7,050 bases of DNA. Source: Tidjanibacter sp. (lineage in GTDB: Bacteria > Bacteroidota > Bacteroidia > Bacteroidales > Rikenellaceae). This document shows positions 5,486 to 7,050 of the stretch, one piece after another (positions within the stretch are counted from its first letter, which is position 1; every line of letters starts with the position of its first letter). Position numbers and translations under genes: made by a program. The notes under the pieces are model-generated. The model was given only the letters and a program-made list of their open reading frames with translations. It did no database searches and had not been told where the DNA came from. The stretch lies in NCBI GenBank assembly GCA_017379955.1, contig JAFNVE010000002.1, positions 1 to 7,050 on the forward strand, written 5' to 3'.

Positions 5486-6262
5486 ATGCAGGAGGAGAGA
5501 ATATATACCGTACAGTTGCAGGATGTGACCCTCGGCTATGAGGATCGCCTCCTCTTCTCGCACGCCTCCGTGGGCTTTGGCTGGGGTGAGTTTACTGCAC
5601 TTATCGGTCGCAACGGTACGGGCAAGAGTACCCTGTTGCGCACCATTGCCGCACTTGCCAAACCACTTGCAGGTGAGATTGTTATCGAGGGTAAGCCCCT
5701 GAGCAGGATGAGCCGTGCGGAGGTGGCGTCGAAGATAGCCTTCGTATCGACCGAGGAGGTTAGAGTACCCAACCTTAAAGTGGAGGATGTGGTGGCACTC
5801 GGCCGCATACCCTACACGGGATGGAGTGGCAGACTGCGCTCGGCAGACCGCAAGGCGGTGAGCCGAGCGCTCGAACTTGTAGGTATGGGCGCATTTGCCC
5901 GCAAGGGCATATCGACACTCAGCGATGGTGAGCGTCAACGAGTTATGATTGCCCGCGCATTGGCACAGGATACCCCTATCATCGTGCTCGACGAGCCGAC
6001 AGCATTTCTCGACCTGCCCAACAAGTATGAGGTATGTCTGTTGCTCCGCCGACTGGCGCACAGGGAGAAGAAGTGCATAATCTTCTCGACTCATGATTTG
6101 AGCATTGCTCTGAAACTTTGCGACACAATTGCTATGATTGAGGGCGGAAAGTTTAGTTACGGAACAGCCGATATGTTAATCGCTTCGGGCGATATGGACC
6201 GACTTTTTGATGGCACAGCACTCCGTTTTGACGCTTCGGCACGCGATGTGGAGCTGAAATAG
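5486..6262 (+). CDS. ABC importer ATPase, FecE/BtuD-like
   Basis: A 258-residue cytoplasmic ATPase that should drive the preceding permease. Motifs numbered from the ATG at 5486: A-loop Tyr18 in LGYED, Walker A GRNGTGKST (41-49), signature LSDGERQ (145-151), Walker B IIVLDEP (165-171) with catalytic Glu170, D-loop FLD, and H-loop His203 in STHD. In the Q-loop, where a Gln is expected after the strand IAFV, the sequence is STEE (88-91), so the canonical Gln is absent; relatives in Bacteroidetes often deviate here too, so this need not mean loss of function. A TTG at 5456 would extend the frame into the permease gene; the ATG with a 1-nt gap is preferred. The operon ends here. No clear terminator is visible before the tRNA-Glu promoter. 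Confidence 0.94.
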   Translation: MQEERIYTVQLQDVTLGYEDRLLFSHASVGFGWGEFTALIGRNGTGKSTLLRTIAALAKPLAGEIVIEGKPLSRMSRAEVASKIAFVSTEEVRVPNLKVEDVVALGRIPYTGWSGRLRSADRKAVSRALELVGMGAFARKGISTLSDGERQRVMIARALAQDTPIIVLDEPTAFLDLPNKYEVCLLLRRLAHREKKCIIFSTHDLSIALKLCDTIAMIEGGKFSYGTADMLIASGDMDRLFDGTALRFDASARDVELK

Positions 6263-6313
6263 AGTGTTTTGTGAGAAAAAAATGCAAAAAATGTTATTTC
6301 GATGCTCAAAAAA

Positions 6314-6345
6314 TTTGTGATATCGAAAAACATAACATATCTTTG
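6314..6345 (+). promoter_or_regulatory. Canonical Bacteroidetes promoter of the tRNA-Glu/rpsT unit
   Basis: TTTG at 6314-6317 and TATCTTTG at 6338-6345, separated by 20 nt, match the -33/-7 consensus of the major Bacteroidetes sigma factor exactly. The tRNA starts 25 nt after the -7 box, leaving a short 5' leader to be trimmed. Confidence 0.85.
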
Positions 6346-6370
6346 CACCGCTAAATTGGCAGGTTCAGCT

Positions 6371-6442
6371 GGCCCATTCGTCTATCGGTTAGGACGCAAG
6401 ATTTTCATTCTTGAAAGAGCAGTTCGACTCTGCTATGGGCTA
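6371..6442 (+). tRNA. tRNA-Glu (anticodon UUC)
   Basis: The cloverleaf folds fully. Acceptor 6371-6377 pairs with 6435-6441 (first pair G-U). D-stem GTC/GAC (6380-6382, 6393-6395). Anticodon stem CAAGA/TCTTG (6397-6401, 6409-6413) has loop TTTTCAT with anticodon TTC at 6404-6406. T-stem AGCAG/CTGCT has loop TTCGACT. Discriminator A is at 6442. The 3' CCA is not encoded. Its U34 is a substrate of MnmA, partly encoded at the start of this window. Confidence 0.97.
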
Positions 6443-6489
6443 CAAGAATATTGTATAGACAAAAAGTTAAAAAGTAAAATAGATTAAAA

Positions 6490-6744
6490 ATGGCAAATCA
6501 CAAGTCATCGAAGAAGAGAATTCGTCAGACTGAGACGAAGCGTCTTCAGAACAAGTACTATCACAAGACCGCTCGCAATGCTGTGAAAGCACTGCGCAAC
6601 ACTACCGACAAGGCAGCAGCAGAGGCTTTGGCACCCAAGGTAGCAGCTATGTTGGATAAGCTCGCTAAGAAGAACGTTATCCACAAGAACAAGGCAGCTA
6701 ACTTGAAGAGCAGTCTTCAGCTTCACGTTAACTCGCTCGCATAA
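6490..6744 (+). CDS. rpsT: 30S ribosomal protein S20
   Basis: An 84-residue, very basic, Ala/Lys-rich protein beginning [20 protein letters not shown], with [14 protein letters not shown] and [16 protein letters not shown], the hallmark blocks of bacterial S20. Length is normal. S20 binds the 5' domain of 16S rRNA in the small subunit and helps assembly. The ATG is preceded by an A-rich stretch without a Shine-Dalgarno motif. It lies 47 nt after tRNA-Glu and 51 nt before tRNA-His, with no promoter-like box in either gap, so the three are probably cotranscribed and then cut by tRNA-processing RNases. Confidence 0.98.
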   Translation: MANHKSSKKRIRQTETKRLQNKYYHKTARNAVKALRNTTDKAAAEALAPKVAAMLDKLAKKNVIHKNKAANLKSSLQLHVNSLA

Positions 6745-6795
6745 TCTGTGAGTGAGACTCCTCCCGCACCCTCTGGGGCGACGAGAGGATTAGAT

Positions 6796-6870
6796 GGTGG
6801 ATGTAGCTCAGTCGGTTAGAGCGTCGGATTGTGGTTCCGAATGTCGTGGGTTCGAGTCCCATCTTCCACC
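6796..6870 (+). tRNA. tRNA-His (anticodon GUG)
   Basis: Acceptor 6797-6803 pairs with 6863-6869. The extra G at 6796 faces C at 6870, the G-1:C73 identity pair unique to tRNA-His. D-stem GCTC/GAGC; anticodon stem TCGGA/TCCGA (6824-6828, 6836-6840) with loop TTGTGGT and anticodon GTG at 6831-6833; variable loop ATGTC; T-stem GTGGG/CCCAT with loop TTCGAGT. There is one U-U mismatch in the acceptor (6802 opposite 6864). CCA is not encoded. No own promoter is visible in the 51-nt spacer after rpsT. Confidence 0.97.
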
Positions 6871-6882
6871 CCTAAAAAGCAG

Positions 6883-6920
6883 AAAATCAGTCAGATACGC
6901 AAGTTCTGACTGATTTTTTT
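6883..6920 (+). terminator. Intrinsic terminator of the tRNA-Glu/rpsT/tRNA-His unit
   Basis: A perfect 13-bp stem (6883-6895, AAAATCAGTCAGA, with 6905-6917), a 9-nt loop and a T-tract to 6920. It lies 12 nt after tRNA-His and closes the translation unit. Confidence 0.93.
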
Positions 6921-6927
6921 GTTATTT

Positions 6928-6959
6928 ACAATCCTCCACTCCAACCGACTGAGCTACAT
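6928..6959 (-). pseudogene. Antisense fragment of a tRNA-His-like 5' half
   Basis: Read on the minus strand, 6959-6928 aligns without gaps to 6801-6832 of the intact tRNA-His gene: 28 of 32 bases agree, with the first 17 (ATGTAGCTCAGTCGGTT) identical and the last 7 (GGATTGT) identical. It covers the D-arm and runs into the anticodon loop, then stops. The 5' acceptor bases and the whole 3' half are missing, so it cannot be a working tRNA. It sits eight bases beyond the terminator, in inverted orientation to the real gene. It may be an integration scar or a degenerate duplicate; the parent could also be another tRNA with the same D-arm. Confidence 0.7.
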
Positions 6960-7009
6960 TTGCAAACAAATATGCAAACAAAATCGGATGAGGCAAAATC
7001 GTTTGCAAA
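6959..7009. repeat. TGCAAACAAA direct repeats and TTTGCAAA palindromes
   Basis: TGCAAACAAA occurs at 6961-6970 and 6973-6982 (12-nt period). The 8-bp palindrome TTTGCAAA occurs at 6959-6966 and 7002-7009. They adjoin the antisense tRNA fragment. The rest of the window to 7050 is AT-rich with no ORF and no recognised site. Clustered short repeats beside a tRNA fragment fit recombinase arm sites at the edge of an integrated element, but an operator region or chance AT-rich sequence is also possible. Confidence 0.5.
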
Positions 7010-7050
7010 AGCATTGTAAACCGTTAATTGCCAAATCGTTATGCTAAGTA

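Noticed and set aside
6302..6487. Plus-strand frame of 61 codons
   Set aside because: It starts inside the promoter and reads through tRNA-Glu.

Overview
The window looks like a chromosomal segment of a Bacteroidetes bacterium, most likely order Bacteroidales. A Rikenellaceae/Alistipes-like origin is possible, but that is only an impression. The reasons are: two exact TAnnTTTG promoter boxes (one with a matching -33 TTTG), starts without Shine-Dalgarno sequences, a MnmA with the insertion seen in Bacteroidetes homologues, and a MeaB GTPase as expected for succinate/propionate metabolism through methylmalonyl-CoA. Most of the content is ordinary metabolism, transport and translation. The unusual material lies in two non-coding stretches.

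Region by region. (1) 2-844, + strand: 3' part of mnmA, whose 5' end lies outside the window, closed by a perfect 12-bp terminator hairpin. (2) 845-1582: a 738-nt non-coding island between the convergent genes mnmA and meaB. It holds an unassigned structured RNA end with its own terminator (1013-1079), three separate minisatellites that all have a 9-bp period, a G-quadruplex-type run, a cluster of short palindromes, a bidirectional terminator and a 61-nt near-perfect hairpin. (3) 3176-1583, - strand: a two-gene unit encoding a secreted thioredoxin-fold protein without any cysteine and then the G-protein chaperone MeaB. (4) 3177-3319: divergent promoter region. (5) 3320-6262, + strand: a tightly packed three-gene ABC importer of the iron-siderophore/heme/cobalamin class (lipoprotein, FecCD/BtuC permease, ATPase). 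(6) 6314-6920, + strand: a translation unit of promoter, tRNA-Glu(UUC), rpsT, tRNA-His(GUG) and a strong terminator. (7) 6921-7050: non-coding, with an antisense copy of the 5' half of a tRNA-His-like gene followed by TGCAAACAAA repeats and TTTGCAAA palindromes, possibly the edge of a mobile element.

How the genes fit together. MnmA thiolates U34 of tRNAs including tRNA-Glu(UUC), which is encoded at the other end of the window. MeaB protects and loads the B12-dependent methylmalonyl-CoA mutase. The ABC importer transcribed divergently belongs to a superfamily that includes B12 importers, so a cobalamin link is attractive but unproven: no cobalamin riboswitch is visible and iron-chelate uptake is an equal alternative. 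I did not find an obviously new multi-gene system. The best candidates for a second look are the antisense tRNA fragment with its flanking repeats and the period-9 repeat island.
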